Source: Oscheius dolichura (lineage: Eukaryota; Nematoda; Chromadorea; Rhabditida; Rhabditidae). Taken from it: 64,000 nt of DNA. Each line of letters starts with the position of its first letter. Positions within the stretch are counted from its first letter, which is position 1. The stretch spans positions 1,054,001 to 1,118,000 of the forward strand of contig OW051496.1 of NCBI GenBank assembly GCA_932521035.1. Reading direction: 5' to 3'. The notes beneath the pieces are model-generated. The model was given only the letters and a program-made list of their open reading frames with translations. It was not told the origin of the DNA and did not search any database. Position numbers and translations under genes: made by a program. Shown here piece after piece: positions 1 through 13,062 of the stretch.

Positions 1-409
1 CAAAAATGATCCCTCTGCGGCTGTTGCTGATTTGCAGGGAATTGAGCAAATGAACGAATGTGAGAGAGAAAAAAAACTGTGTGGATCCAATTTTCGCGGA
101 GAATCATCTAATTTTAGGGCTGGCTGAACTCTCTATGCCTTTTCCTTCACAAGTACTGGAGAAAACTGGGCGAATAGCTCCGAATGATCAATCAAGACTA
201 CCGAGAAGGCTAATTACCCCTTGTATGAAGAAGTAAAGATCATAATGAAGGGCCTTTTTTTAGGCTGCAGTCGCCTTATATTTTTGAGTCAAGTGGACCA
301 CCCCGAAAATTGGGGCAGCTGCTGTGGTCTAAAGGCCGAACAATGCTTTTCTGACTGGAGAAATTCAATATTATTGGGCTTGGAAGTGAACCACAGCAGC
401 AGCTTCGGC

Positions 410-441
410 AGCCAAAGCGTCAGAACGACACGCCGTGTGAA
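410..441 (+). repeat. Repeat family A, diverged copy
   Basis: It keeps GCCAAAGCG and a CGTGTGAA end but lacks the closing CTGTGGC arm. Confidence 0.5.
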
Positions 442-850
442 ATCTTTTTTATAAAAAAAAATGAACCTCCGATCAAGTATGGATTCTTGCACCGTTTCTT
501 ATACCGGAACTGAAACCAACACTGTTCATCCTCTCTCCCCTTTTCTCTCTCTTGTGCTGCTCTTATTATTTTTAGCTCCCATCCTTTATAGGGCATAGGG
601 AAAGGAAGTTTTTTAGAGTGAATGACGGAGGGAGAGTGGGCAGCAATCAATGGACCACCCATGTTCACTCTAAAGAGAGAGGAATAAGCCGGCTTGTCTC
701 TCTCTCGGCCAGCTTTTGGCAGAACTTTGACCATGCGTGGGAAAAAAACGAGTTCTTTCCTCTCTAGTTAGCATAGTGAGTATAGTGAGTGAAACACAAG
801 GAAGGGATTGCGGAGGGGGAGCTCTTTTCGCCCCCACAGATGACTGAACA

Positions 851-934
851 GCCACAGCCAAAGAGCCACATGAACGGCGCGTGTGAACTGTGGCGCCCCC
901 GAAGCGCCACAGCGACACGGCGTGTGAACTGTGA
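851..934 (+). repeat. Repeat family A, two tandem copies
   Basis: Two copies stand head to tail, linked by GCCCCCGAAGC. The first has an internal CATGAACGG variant. The second ends GTGAC instead of GTGGC. Confidence 0.85.
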
Positions 935-2377
935 CTGTCTTTATATAGCTTCCAGGACGAGAAGGCTGTTTTCCTCTGCCTTCCTTTATACCTTCCTTTT
1001 TAGTCGCTCTCTGTGTTCCTCCCTCTGATTCTCTCTCCCTATTTGGACAGCTTGCCTCATCAAAAATCATTATGAGCTGAGAGCGACCACATCGAGTTAG
1101 AACTGATGCAAGATGATCAGGGAAAAGGAAAAATAGTGAATAGCCAGTAATTCGAACAAGATATTATCCTTGACTCATTCTGTACGTTTTATAAATAGCT
1201 CGAGAAACTTTTACGCAAATGAGTTGTCTGACGCGGTCCCGGATCCAGCCGGGATTAGCTCTCTCGCTCCGCGATATATAATGAAAATGGTGAATTTTGA
1301 TCAAAAGAGCTGAATTAACGTGAAGTTTAGCCAGGGAAAGAAAGTGGTAAACAAGGATAAAAACCGATGGTGTTAGGATTAAAATTTGATGTATAAGAGG
1401 GCTTCACTTCTTCTTTGGGGGAGAGATGAAGGAACGCATTTTATACTTTGTGGAGGAGTTAGTCAGCCCCGGGAGAAACAAAGTTCAAATAGCTTTAGGT
1501 AGATAAAAAAACGACGGGGCCGTTCAAGGAGCGCGCGAGCTCGTAAACTTTTGACTCCCGCCGCGATGAGCAGAGATTGCTCGTTACTACTGAGACATGT
1601 ACGTAGGAGATAAGTCTACCGTAATCAAAATCATTTTCTCCGCCGTGCAAAAATGTCAAAAAGGTGTGGACAAATTGTGCTTTTTTTTCTCTGTCTCCAC
1701 TCTCCAGAGGGGCCAATTGCTTGCACAATTTGTACAAATAATTTTCGTGGAATTCCCTGTCGGCCCAGTGCCAACGGGCAGCATTAAATGGCGAGATTAA
1801 AAGTGCAATGTGCACTGGTACTTTTTAATTCATGAAGAATAATGAAGTGGAGGAAATGAGGCACACAAAAAAAAAGAAATCTATTATGCCGGTTAAAAGT
1901 TGTGTTTGCACGCTGCTTTTTTTTCCGGCCCGGTTAAATCACCGCCAACAGCAGGAGCAGAAAAATGCGGCGACCGCTGTAATCCGGTAAAAGGGTTTTC
2001 CCAGAGAGAGGTGCAAAAAGAACTGGTTTATCCCCCGGGGGGTTTTCCAGGAAATACGTGAGAAAATACTAGAAATTATCGTGTTTTTAGGGCTTGGACC
2101 TCCATGTTGACCGTTTTTCCTCCTTTCTCTCTCTCGCCACCAACCATCACCACACCGTTGAGGGCCACACGGCCTGCCTGCCTGTGTAAAGTGTTCATTT
2201 GCGCTCGTACTCTGTGTTCACTCTCATTTTCGGAGTGGCTGGCTGACTCATAGCTTCCGCAGCGCCGGGGCTTGAAGTATCTCTTCTTCTATTGTTTTTC
2301 TACCCCGCCCGGATAATGATTCATTCACTTCAGGGTGGAGGCGGTCAAAAAACTCTAGGGAAAAGAAGTCCAAAAGA

Positions 2378-2420
2378 CCACAGCCAAATCGCCACAACGA
2401 TACGGCGCGTGAACTGTGGC
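2378..2420 (+). repeat. Repeat family A
   Basis: One copy with the CCACAGCCAAA leader and a CGATACGGCGCGTGAACTG core. Confidence 0.85.
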
Positions 2421-3150
2421 GACCGTTTTTCTTCTAGAAAAAAATCAAAAAAGTTCGGCTGGAGTTTGAAACTTCGTTGGTATGCAAATTTTTCGGTTTC
2501 TATTCTTTCCGACCCGCGTAATCCTCTCTCTCAATCAAAGCTCGGCAGCTGCCGCTCACCGTGTGTTTTGTGTTTTCATGCATCTTCCCGTAAAAAAAAC
2601 TTCATGTTGACTGGAGGGATAAATTTTTCCTGGAGAGGGAAATTTTATCCTTCTTTCAAACGTGAGACGGTCCTCTTAGGCGCCTTGCTATTCGTGTGGA
2701 CCATGGTCATTAGCGGCTGCTGCTGCCCGGAGGGGGCACCACCCGAATTGTCATGTTTATGCTTTGCAAGCCGTGGGGGGTAGCTTTCTCCCCTCTGTGT
2801 CCTCTCCCCCGCTCTCCTTCTCTCTGACGAGCCGTGCAAATTGGGCATCCCCGAACTGCTGGGTGAGGGGGTGAGAAGAAGGAAATATTTGACTTTAACC
2901 CAATTTTAGATGGAAAGATGAGGTTTCTAGTCAGTTGTGGAATGACACAAAGGTCATCAGACTCTCATATATCAAGGTTTTTAGACGAGAGAGGCGAGAG
3001 ACTGACTGATAACGAGGGGAAAGGCAGACCCGGATAGGGCAGCAGGGGATTAGCACGTCCTGGAAGGGTCTTTGCACCGCAGAAAGGGATTACAGGGACC
3101 GTCTGGGAGTTTGAAAGCAGTTTTCCAAGAAAAAAAAAAGGAAAAATAGA

Positions 3151-3197
3151 GCCACAGTTCACACGCCGTGTCGCTGTGGCGCTCTCGCTGTCTAACT
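3151..3197 (-). repeat. Repeat family A, near full length
   Basis: It starts GCCACAGTTCACACG and runs to GCTGTCTAACT, where the final GTGGC is missing. The 5' part overlaps the end of a 299-codon open frame. Confidence 0.85.
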
Positions 3198-4277
3198 TTC
3201 AACCTTGATCTCTTCGGCTGCAAAAGTTTTCCCAAGGCACCTGTTGACTGGCATTCGTCTTCTTTTTTTGCCCAAACCCATCATACCCTTCATTTTCTTT
3301 CTTCCCTTCACATCTCCTCGTCTCATCTCGCCTCGACAAAACATCTCCTTTGATCCAAGCCGCCTCGAAACACAACGCGGGGCAACTGATATTGCCCGAG
3401 AGCAGCTTGACTTTTTGTGACCGCCCGCATCGTTGTCTTTCCCTCTCGGGGGCTCTTCTCTCGCACATATTACACCCATAGAAACGGACACATACACCTC
3501 AAAATTGCTTTTGAGGATGCTGTAATCACACACGTTTCTCAAGTCGAGGAGGTGATAGATTCCCTCTTCCGGTCGTGCACCTGATTGGCAGCAGCAGGAG
3601 GAGGAAGAATCATCGGAACAACATTGTGTCGCCAATGCTGCCAGCCAGCGTGCAACGGCCATGACAAACCGGGAACTACATAATTGTTCACGGTTGACAG
3701 CAACTGCTGGCTGTTGTCCTCCTATTGGGAGGACTTTTGTCAACCGGAGGGGGATTGACTTCCGCGCAACAGAAAAAAATTGACCAGAGCTGTCTAACTG
3801 TGGCTCTTCCGTTTTCTTATCCAAGTTCCCCCAGGAGAAAGTCTTCCTGATAGTGTGAGAAAAAAGGACTACAGTACTCCTTTCCCTGATGACGGGGGCA
3901 AACATTCTTGGGTGGTCTGAAGACGGCTGGCTCCAGCAGGGGGAAAAGACAGTTGGTCTTGTGAGGGGCAGTGCGGTTGAAACGAGCAAAAAATGTCTGC
4001 GGGTGATTAGACAACAAGTGCGGCTGGTTGGTTTTACTGGCGGTTCAAAGAGTTCAGCTGGCTGGGCGGAAATACATATAAACGGAAACACGAACTTGGG
4101 GACTTTTGCGAATGAAAAAAGGCAAACGATCAGGTACAGTCAATTTTTTTGGCTCGTAAGCACGGATTAAAGGTCTCACAGCGGTGGAAAATTTTCTTCT
4201 CGGGACCAACAGTCACATAAAAAGTAGGAAAACCGGATATTTAGTTCAAAATACAATTTTCTGGTAATTTCTAGACA

Positions 4278-4321
4278 GCCACAGTTCACACGCCATGTTG
4301 CTGTGGCGCTTTGGCTGTGGC
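4278..4321 (-). repeat. Repeat family A
   Basis: A copy ending in the GCTTTGGCTGTGGC type of leader, in reverse orientation. Confidence 0.85.
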
Positions 4322-4624
4322 CTAGAGAATTGGGAAAAAGAAGTCGCTATAGCTCTTTTTGTTATACTCTGTTTCGGTTCTTTATAGTTTCTGCTGTAAT
4401 ATTCCTGCTCCTTTTCTTCTTCTCGCCTCTGTGTGTATTGTGTGAATTTTGACACGTTTCACGGGGCAAGGTCAAAGGTTCCCGCGTGGGATCTTGGCTC
4501 TCGCGCGAAAGAGAGGTTCACTGTTTGGCGCCTAGTGTGTCAACACTCTCCCTCTCGGGTGCTTTTTGTTTGCTCTCCTTCACCTCATTGGGGCCAACGA
4601 CGTCGACTGGAAGAGGAAAAACGC

Positions 4625-4659
<35 letters not shown>

Positions 4660-4660
4660 T
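4625..4660. repeat. (GA)n microsatellite
   Basis: About 36 bases of almost pure GA dinucleotide, interrupted once by GAAA. Confidence 0.95.
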
Positions 4661-5747
4661 GGTTTCAATACAACAAAGTGACAACTAGATTTGAATATTT
4701 TTGGGATTTGAAAGATTTAGAAAATTTTGGGGTTATAATGAACCGGATGAACCCAATTGAAACAGTGATCAGTGATTAGTCGTCGTCGTCCCTTTTTTAT
4801 CTCCCAATCCAAAGAGCAGTGGAACAAGGGAATCGCGGATCGACTGTCTAAATATGAGCTCTTGTACAACACGGCCGGGGACAGACAGAGCGGAGGGGCA
4901 AAAAAAGCCGGGGAGAAACAATGCCGGAAAGCTGGTGATCGGAGACGAGAACACGAAACACACGCAACCCGGGGGATGTAAACTCGCCCCAGTGCTATCC
5001 GATTTCCAGTCAGGAAGAAGGAGCCCCTCTCTCTGTCTCCGCCTCAGTTAAAAATATCCAAATATTTTTCTTCGAGGGACCAGTCCACTAAAATCTATCA
5101 CCTTATTTATTGCCTCCAGATGTGTGCTGGTACTCGCCTCTTCTTCTTTTTCCCCTAAACACATTTTGTTGTTTGGTTCCTCCGCGGCGCAGAATTTCTT
5201 TTCGAGCTGCCTTCTCTCTCTTCCTGGGGACCTTCCCGTTCTTCCTCCTCTCCCGTCATTTCACTTTTTCCCCTTTTTGTTAATATTTCGTCTGGATCAG
5301 ACGAAGACGGAAACGGGAAGGAAAACGGGGAAGAAGGAGAGGGAAGAATCCAAGGGGTCAATATTGTGTCCGGCGTCATGTTATAATGGCCCGGGGAGGC
5401 AAGTCCATTTACGAGGCCGACGCCCTCGGCTTAAAGGTCTATTGACATCGGGGTCGCTAAATTTATTTCCGAAAGGGAAGGCAGAGTCGAACATTTGAAC
5501 AATTATGAGGGAGAGAACACAACATTGCCAGGGACAGGGACGGCCTCAGAGAACGGACAGAATGGCTAATGAAGCAAAAAAGGCCGAGGAGACAGGAGCG
5601 CGTCTTTCTCCTAGTTACCTTTCACAAAGGGGATGTTTTCGTAAGAGGAAGAAAAAAGGGAAGAGAAAAGACCAGCCGTGCAAAAGAAGAGACGCTAAAG
5701 TGCTGGACCAAAAGAGCAGGAGGAGAAGACTAATGAGCCTGGGGACC

Positions 5748-5795
5748 GCCACAGTTCACACGCCGTGTCGCTGCGGCTCTTCTCGCTGTCTAACT
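5748..5795 (-). repeat. Repeat family A
   Basis: It has the GCTGTCTAACT type of far end. The core carries GCTGCGGC instead of GCTGTGGC. Confidence 0.8.
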
Positions 5796-7281
5796 ATCGT
5801 CTCTAGGATTTCAAAATAGATCATTCTCCAGACGATTTTCGACCCTTTCCCCCTCCCGGCTACCTGCCTACCTCATAAAGGAGCTCATATTTCAATTTTC
5901 GCAATTTTTGCCCATAGGAAAGTCTACACTTCCCACTTCAACAAAGTCCACCTTTGGTGTTTGATCATCTCTGGAGGCACTTTCTCTCGAATTTCGAGCA
6001 CACGGTAAGGGGCTGGCGGTTTCCCACGACTTGGACCAAAAGAGCACAGTTTGACCTCGACTGAAGGGGACGGAACGATAGAGAGCTGTGAGCAAAATGT
6101 GTATGTGAACTGTCGAGTAAAATTTCTCCCAGAATAGTTAATTTTATCCCGCGATCAAAACACAACAACGGCTATTATTCTTTCCAGAAACGGCCGGACA
6201 GGAAGCGGAACGCATACACTTCCGCATCCCGTCACAAATTACACTCCATTATCTCTCTCTGCCTCCCTCTCTCTGTGTCCCACTGACGGTTGGGTAAGCC
6301 CGCTCCCGTTGACGCGTACACATAATATGTGAGTGAAAGTGAAAGTGAGGGGGAAGTGAAGTTTTTTTTTCTAGCTGATTGGCAGACAGAGAGAGAGAGA
6401 GAGCAGTCAAAAATTGACCTAACTGCTGGGAAAAACACGGATATTTATTTATCTTCTCTTGGATTTCCCTCAATACCAGTTGGAGAGAGAGAGGGAAATA
6501 TTTGTGTTTTCGGAGCTGCTGCTGTCCGTCCGTGGCCGTCCCTTTCCCCCAGATGTTATTAGTACAGATTTGGATAGGCAGCGCAATCCCAAAGCAAATG
6601 TTCCTTTCTCTCTCCCATAGAGTTCTTTGATTCGCATAAAAAAACAATTCACAGTTCGACCTCCTCTCCCTATATCGTATATAGAGAGCGGCCCTGGGCG
6701 GCTTTTCCCCGGCATAAACAAAATAAACATAGCCAAAACTAAACCGAGGAGAGAAAGCCCCCGTGTCTGAGCTGATGAAACGGATCCCTATTTTTCAAAT
6801 GGAAGCCGGGATTAATCAGAGCCAAAAGGCGATTGGAAGACGTGCAAAACCAACATCGCAGGGGATATTTTTATATACTCCTATCCTTTGTTTCGAAAGA
6901 GGGCAATTTTCTCAAGAACCATAAAACTAAAGAAGAACCCCGTCTCTTCTCCCTGGAAAAGAAAACCCGCGCTCTCTCATAAAATGTTCGCAAGTACAGG
7001 AAATAAGAAGATTAGTCGGCAAGCAATTTGCGTGTCGTCAATGTATCCTCGCTCGCTCATTTTGATACTATTCTCTGGTCCGCGGTTGAACGGCTTCTAA
7101 ATTACTAACATTGGAGGGGGAAAATATGGAAAAATAAGGAGTAATCAGTAGGAAGTATTGGTAGCAGCATATTGAACATAGGAGAGAGAACCGGTTCTGA
7201 AGCAGCGGCCGGTAACCTCACTGTGCACCCGAAATGCACCCAAAAGGTTGATAAATTGGTGGAAAGGGGCAAAAGAACAAA

Positions 7282-7373
7282 CACAGTTAGACCACTGGAG
7301 AGCCACTGCGACTCGGCGTGTGAACTGTGGTAGTTCCTAAAGGGCCACAACGACACGGTGTGTGAACTGTGGC
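7282..7373 (+). repeat. Repeat family A, two tandem copies with leader
   Basis: A CACAGTTAGACCAC leader is followed by two cores separated by TAGTTCCTAAAGG. The linkers of different double copies are unrelated, so the doubles probably arose separately. Confidence 0.8.
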
Positions 7374-8314
7374 GCCCCCATTGACCAGAAAACGGTCATG
7401 TCGACCGGATTTCCTCTGCTGTTAATATTTCTTGTTTTGAATAACACACTTCTGTGCTCTTTTCTGTACATTCAGAAGTCACGTTAGCAGTGCAAGTTCC
7501 CCCCGGTTTTTTTTCCGGTTGATGTGATCAACGTCAAGGGGCCTTTCTTTTTGTTCTCCAATTATCAGGTTCAAAAGATAATTCTCGCGTCCTCTCTGTT
7601 TACATTTCCCATTAGTACATTGAACTCCTTTTTTTCTAAGAAGATGAGTAAAAGAGTTCGTTCAGCGAAACGCTTTTTTCCTTCTTCCCCTTCTTCCTCT
7701 TAAAATATATGTATGTCCTTGGAATCACGTCGGATTACGGGGGAGGCCTGGTCTCTAAAAGGCAAGGCGCGGCCCCGAATAAGGATTACGCCGCGTAAGA
7801 AAAATGTTGCCATTGTTTTAATGCCTCCCCACGGGGTAAAGAGGGCAACACATCACACGGGAAGATCGAACTTTGTAGGTTCAGGAGAGGGAGCAAGGGG
7901 TTAGTGGTTGAAAAAAGAGAAAGGAAGGAACGGATTGACGCGTACAGGAGAAAACAGCTTGTCAGCCTATTTGACAAGTATTGTTGAGACTCTCTTTCTC
8001 TCTGGAGACGAGGGGGAGACTTTGAAACGGCACAAAAGTTTTCTTCCATTCAAATGTTTGTCTTTCTTGGTTCTTTGGCGGGCAGAAAACTCCGCACACA
8101 CAGACGGCGTAGGTTTCAAGGCTTGGAACTTTTGGGGGAGAGGAAAAAACGAAATAGACAGATCAATTAGAAGAAAAGTGGGGAAAATGTATGAAAAATG
8201 GTACAAAAAATATCGAGAAAGTCGCAAAAAACACGTACCGGCAGCGTGTAGTGCAAAAAAAAACAATGGGGAGTGGGTACAGACAGTTTCTCTTGCCGCC
8301 ATTTGTTCTTCTCC

Positions 8315-8397
8315 GCCACAGCCAAAGCGCCACAACGATGCGGCGTGTGAACTGTGGCGGTTCAAAAAAACCCATAACGAGACGGCGTGTGAACTGT
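8315..8397 (+). repeat. Repeat family A, two tandem copies
   Basis: One intact copy and one degenerate copy (CCATAACGAGACGG). Both lie inside a 178-codon open frame (7908-8444) whose repeated ACELW-type peptide comes from this repeat. Confidence 0.8.
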
Positions 8398-9726
8398 TTG
8401 CCCACAAAGACCCAGACTTTGCTATCTTTTTAAGCGTCTATTGAATTTTTCCTCGTGGGTACATTCTCTTCCCCGTGTTGTCATATTTTTCCAACCAAAA
8501 CTGAACATAGATCCAGTACGTATGGTGTACTGTCTACTCTCAGACTATACCCAGGAAAATAAACGATTTTAACGTCATTGTTTGCATTTTAAAATGGCGG
8601 GGGGTCAAAATAGTCACCGAAATCGAGGGAACCTGATGAAATTGTGCTCTTCTAGTAGACTACTGTAGTTCCCTGCTGAGGAAGTGTCTTAATCCCCGTA
8701 GTAGGGGCTCATAAAACAGGGGCATTTGCCTTGTTTTCGTGGCAATTCCTCAGATCCGAGGGGCTACTTTTTACTAAATCACCTCCAATTCTCTAGGGGC
8801 TGGCTTAAAATCTTTGACTTCTTCCCTCTGCCGAGCCAGGGAAAACAGATTTTTAAAGGAGAAGCCGCCCAATTACTTTACACCTTGCTCTTCAGACAAC
8901 AGACACACGGCCAGGCTAAACAAGGACCATGTGTGTGAGGGAGGTGTGTGCCGGCCGGGAATCGCAACATCTGGGAACGACAGGGGGAGAGAATTTCTCC
9001 CAGGGAGGGAAAATAGGGGTAAGTCATTAAATCCAGTAGGGGATACGGTAATCTACGTAAGAAAAGGCCCGGAAAAAAAGAACTGGCATTGGCAGCCGGC
9101 CAGCCGATAGCGCATGACACCCGGCCTCTTCCCGCCGTCAAAGGTCAGCGCCCCGCGAAAATGTTTCCATTCTGATCTATACCCTCCTTCCTAGGGACGG
9201 TTTCTGTTTAAAAGGTCCTGAAGCGATTGTGTATCTATAAATTTCATAAAAAGTAGAGTAGAGTGGGGTACAGTTTGTCTGCCCTGCCCGCTGCCGCGCC
9301 CCCGGAGAGAGAGAAAGAGACCAAAATAAACAGACGGGCTGCCGGCAGCCAGGGGCCAGAGACTGTTCTCTTCCTGTGTTGTTTATGGCGGAGGAGGAGA
9401 ATGAGAAGGAGAAGAAGAAGAACAACATGTGATTCGTTCTCTCCCGGGAAAATTATATACGCCGAGGGATTTTGAAGGTCAGAGAGAAGGGAACGAGAAA
9501 TGGTAAAAAAGGAACCAGCGAGAGGAAAGGCAGACTGATGTTGTGGTCTCGGGAGACGAAAAGGAGAGAAGGGAAAAAAACGTGGTTTACCACTTGAAAA
9601 TTGAACCGGTAACTGCTGATTGCCGTTTTTGGGCTGTGAAGGACGGGGGATGGATGGAAAGAGGAGAGTAAAATATAAGCGCGTAGGGAGAACAGGAAGG
9701 AAGTAAACGGAACAATGCGCCAAAGC

Positions 9727-9742
9727 GCTGTCTAACTGTGGC
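9727..9742 (-). repeat. Repeat family A, half copy
   Basis: Only the 16-base GCTGTCTAACTGTGGC end is present. Confidence 0.7.
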
Positions 9743-9917
9743 AAGAGCCTCACGGCAGAACTGGACACTCTTTCCCGCGTTCTCTACAGTCCGCATAAAC
9801 TCCACAAGAAGAATTTCTTCCAGTTTCAATGATGCTAGATAACAGTTTCCATTCTTGCTGGGATAGTACAGGTAGTTGCTCGAATTGTGCAGATACTGCC
9901 CCAGCGAAAAATTAATT

Positions 9918-9933
9918 GCTGTCTAACTGTGGC
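9918..9933 (-). repeat. Repeat family A, half copy
   Basis: The same 16-base end as at 9727, with no core beside it. Confidence 0.7.
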
Positions 9934-10435
9934 TGTGAAACCGTAACTACTGCTCCTACTCTCCATTTTGTTATGGATAACACTTCCTATTTATAGCCCT
10001 GCCGTGCACGAAATCTTGTACTGAAGAGCAAAACCGGAGGAGAAAAATAACAAATAATTAAATTTTCAGGCCCTTTGTCCTCTCTACGTGTCTCTCTCCT
10101 ATATGCCGTTCCAGCAGCCCTTGTCATGTTTTCAGCTCCCCCCAACAGAGGCAAGTCAAAAGGCCGGTGTCCTTTTTGGGGACGGGCAGAGTTGAGCTTA
10201 GTGCGCCAAGTCGTAAAAGTAAATCTAGAGGGCTGAAACAACCTTAAATCTAGGCAGTAAACGGGAGCCTCAACCAGATAGAGAGATAGAAAACTTGTTC
10301 ACAGACGAGGAGGAAAGAGGTCTCTGATCAGCTATTTTGCATAAAAATCACTCGATATCAACGGCGGAAAGCTTTTGTACATTCGTAGAGTCTCGAAAGG
10401 AAGAGAATGGGAAGTTTTGACAATATTTCAAAAGA

Positions 10436-10507
10436 GCCACAGCGACACGGCGTGTGAACTGTGGCGCGCCCAAAAAAGCCACAGCGACACAGCGTGTGAA
10501 CTGTGGC
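10436..10507 (+). repeat. Repeat family A, two tandem cores
   Basis: Two cores are separated by GCGCCCAAAAAA. The first is a consensus core; the second has CACAGCG for CACGGCG. Confidence 0.9.
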
Positions 10508-11420
10508 TCCTCAAAAACTGCCAGAACTTTCTTCTCCTTCCTTTTGAGATTATATGGGGTACAGATACCGTAACCACTGGTGGTGAAAAATGTGAAATAG
10601 GAGCCAATTTGCCACCCGAGCTCTCTCTTCCCTTCTTCTATACGAGACAGTCACGTGGTGGGGACAAGAAAGCGACCATTGGTCTGTCTTCTATGCCTCC
10701 AGCAGAAGCAGCCTCTCTCTTTTGCCCATATCAATGGCGTGTGTGTCCAGAGGGAGGGAGACGGCTGTTGTATATGGACCATAGAATAAGAACCAAGGCG
10801 GCCAGCCTCTACAGAAACCAACCAAGGGGAACATGGCATTTTAAACAGTCCATTGGGGCCCAGAAAATAGAAAAAAAGTAGTTTGAACACTGGAAAAAAA
10901 AACCCGCGCAGCGCGAAATTTCAAAAATTTGAAGTAAAACTTACAATTTGTAGCGGTTACTGTAGATTTTGAATCGAATAAGTTGCCAGAACTGTAAAGC
11001 CTGAAATTTTGCATATTTCTACTTGTAGTAAAACAAAAAAATCAGAGAGAAAGACGGGTTGTAATAACAAGGCAGTGGACAAGGAAAGGATCGCCCCTTC
11101 TCCTTCTTCTACCAACCATTACCAGTTTCCCATTATGTTATGTGTTATGCCCTCTGAACAGGGGGAAGAATAGGGGAACAATGATGAATGTGACGGTTAA
11201 CTGGCCGTGTATGATGTTTCTCTCTTAAATGAGATGAAGAAGAGGAGGAGGAGGTGAATGACGCGCGTCACAGGGAGGGCAGAATTGCGTGGTAGATTGA
11301 CTTTTTTAGGAGGAGACAATGTGCGAATGGGATGGCTTTGATTAAAAACAAATAAGAGCAAAGAGTATGGGAATTAAGAGAAGGATTACGGTAGGTGGAC
11401 CACTTTGCGTGGGAATAGAG

Positions 11421-11465
11421 GCCACAGCCAGAAGCGCCACAACTATACGGCGTGTGAACTGTGGC
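11421..11465 (+). repeat. Repeat family A
   Basis: Leader GCCACAGCCAGAAGC, then a core with ACTATACGG in the middle. Confidence 0.85.
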
Positions 11466-11651
11466 GCAGCTCCAAGACCGAGAAACGCCTACAGTAACCT
11501 TGCTCCACTGCTAATTTCCTCGAAAAAATGTAGATTATAGTATTACTTCTAAATTTTTACGTCTCCAAACGTGCTGCTCACTTCTCTCTCTTCCACAGTC
11601 TCTCATAGAGCTCAAATATTTTGCATTCGGGGGTTCAATAAGTATCGCGGG

Positions 11652-11672
11652 GCTCTCTCTCTCTCTCTCTCC
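11652..11672. repeat. (CT)n microsatellite
   Basis: About 20 bases of pure CT dinucleotide. Confidence 0.9.
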
Positions 11673-12102
11673 TTCTTCGTCTTCCCCCAACGATCATAGA
11701 TTCGTTTTCGCTGGCTTTATTTATCCAAGAAGTGCTAGGTGGCGTAAGCAGCTTTGGCTCTGTTTGCCGCCCAACGCGGGAGAGCGCGCATCCGCGCAAG
11801 AAATTGAGACCGCCGGCCCGAAGACGGAAAACAGACGGACGATCTCTGATTAGAGAGTTTCCCCGATTTAGGGAACAGAATCGCTGCAGGACCCCAGTTA
11901 CCCAATTATGGCTGCTTCTATTGTTCAATGGACTTGGACTTTTTGCTCCCAGCACTGCCGGTCCAGAGGGACTGCTGCTGCCCACACGGAACAGCTGATC
12001 CACTTGTCAAAGACGGAAAAAAATGACCTCCGCTTCTTGCACAAATGACAAGGGGGACGGATTTTTATTCTATTTCTTTCGGGATTCCAAAAAAATTTCC
12101 CT

Positions 12103-12118
12103 GCTGACTAACTGTGGC
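12103..12118 (-). repeat. Repeat family A, half copy
   Basis: GCTGACTAACTGTGGC, one mismatch from the usual half copy. It lies 17 bases left of a family B element. Confidence 0.6.
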
Positions 12119-12134
12119 ACTCTTTAGACGTCAT

Positions 12135-12217
12135 CCTGCACCCGTAAAGTCTCGGCAGTAGGAGCAATTGAATTCTGGATAAAGGATCGCTTTCCTGCCG
12201 AGAGGCTACGGGTGCGG
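12135..12217. mobile_element. Repeat family B, inverted-repeat element
   Basis: Left arm CCTGCACCCGTAAAGTCTCG and right arm CGAGAGGCTACGGGTGCGG face inward, with about 40 bases of unrelated sequence between them. It is too short to code for anything, so it looks like a non-autonomous MITE-type element. Confidence 0.75.
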
Positions 12218-12702
12218 TGGCCTCAAATTTGATTTGAAGGTTGGCGCCAATCGCATCATTTGCCCCTAACTAACAACAAAAAAGTGAGATATTTTCAAGG
12301 CTTCCGATCAGAGATTTCAGTCAAGGTTTTTTAGGTTACTGTAACCTTCGCGACGATACCAAAACACAGTTTTGTTCCTTCTCAATTTCTCTTTGAATAA
12401 GTGGTAAACAAGATGAGAATAGCTAGTTACGCGCACAATGTCGAATAATGTCCATCTTCCGGAAGAGAAGAAATAGAAGGAACAAAACATGTTGGATTTA
12501 GTGGATTTTGTCCAAAAATTGGATAACAGAACGGCTCTTTTCTGTTTCCTGTGCGTCGATCTTTCTCTCTCGCTTTCCTTCTTTTCTTTACCCCTTGTTT
12601 ACAATCAGGGCGACGGCGGTTAGCGGGCACAGAAAGGCTAAACATCCAATGAAAAGGAACGGGGATTTGACTGTGTCTTCTAGAGGAAAATAAGAGAGTT
12701 TA

Positions 12703-12718
12703 GCCACAGTTAGACAGC
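12703..12718 (+). repeat. Repeat family A, half copy
   Basis: GCCACAGTTAGACAGC, a perfect half copy. Confidence 0.7.
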
Positions 12719-13046
12719 AGAAACACTGAGAGAGCAGTAAAATACTAGCTCGGGGGTCCTAATAAGCTTGGAGCGAAACGGAGAAGACTGTTTCAATTGG
12801 AGAACTGGCACTAACCAGTGTTACAAGCAGAGCTCTTGGACTAGTGGAATTCCAGGCTAATGATTCCCTAATATGGTGACAGTGAAGCATTCGCAGGAAT
12901 TTGAAGTGTTATCCAGATCGAGGTGAACTTTTAGAGAGAAAAGGGCTGATTTTGTAAATCCGCTAATAGTCGGTTCCGCACAGACATTGAGCTCTATCTT
13001 ATGAGCTCCCTAATAAGGCCGCAATGAAACCAAAAAATTTTCTTCT

Positions 13047-13062
13047 GCTGTCTAACTGTGGC
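13047..13062 (-). repeat. Repeat family A, half copy
   Basis: GCTGTCTAACTGTGGC, a perfect half copy in reverse. Confidence 0.7.

Larger units (their letters stand above)
1..9700. other. Gene-free repeat-rich region, part 1
   Basis: I see no exon chain with matching phases and no recognisable protein motif on either strand. The sequence is rich in purine or pyrimidine runs such as GAGAGA and CTCTCT, in short GGAAA/TTTCC words and in scattered TACTGTA-like words. Copies of repeat family A occur in both orientations. Open frames of 60-299 codons exist but have no family resemblance; the longest is on the minus strand at 3192-4091. I infer intergenic DNA, or a very long intron of a gene outside the window. 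Confidence 0.6.

Noticed and set aside
7908..8444. 178-codon plus-strand frame as a gene
   Set aside because: No motif, no splice partners, and about a sixth of it is repeat. The minus strand is equally open over the same span.
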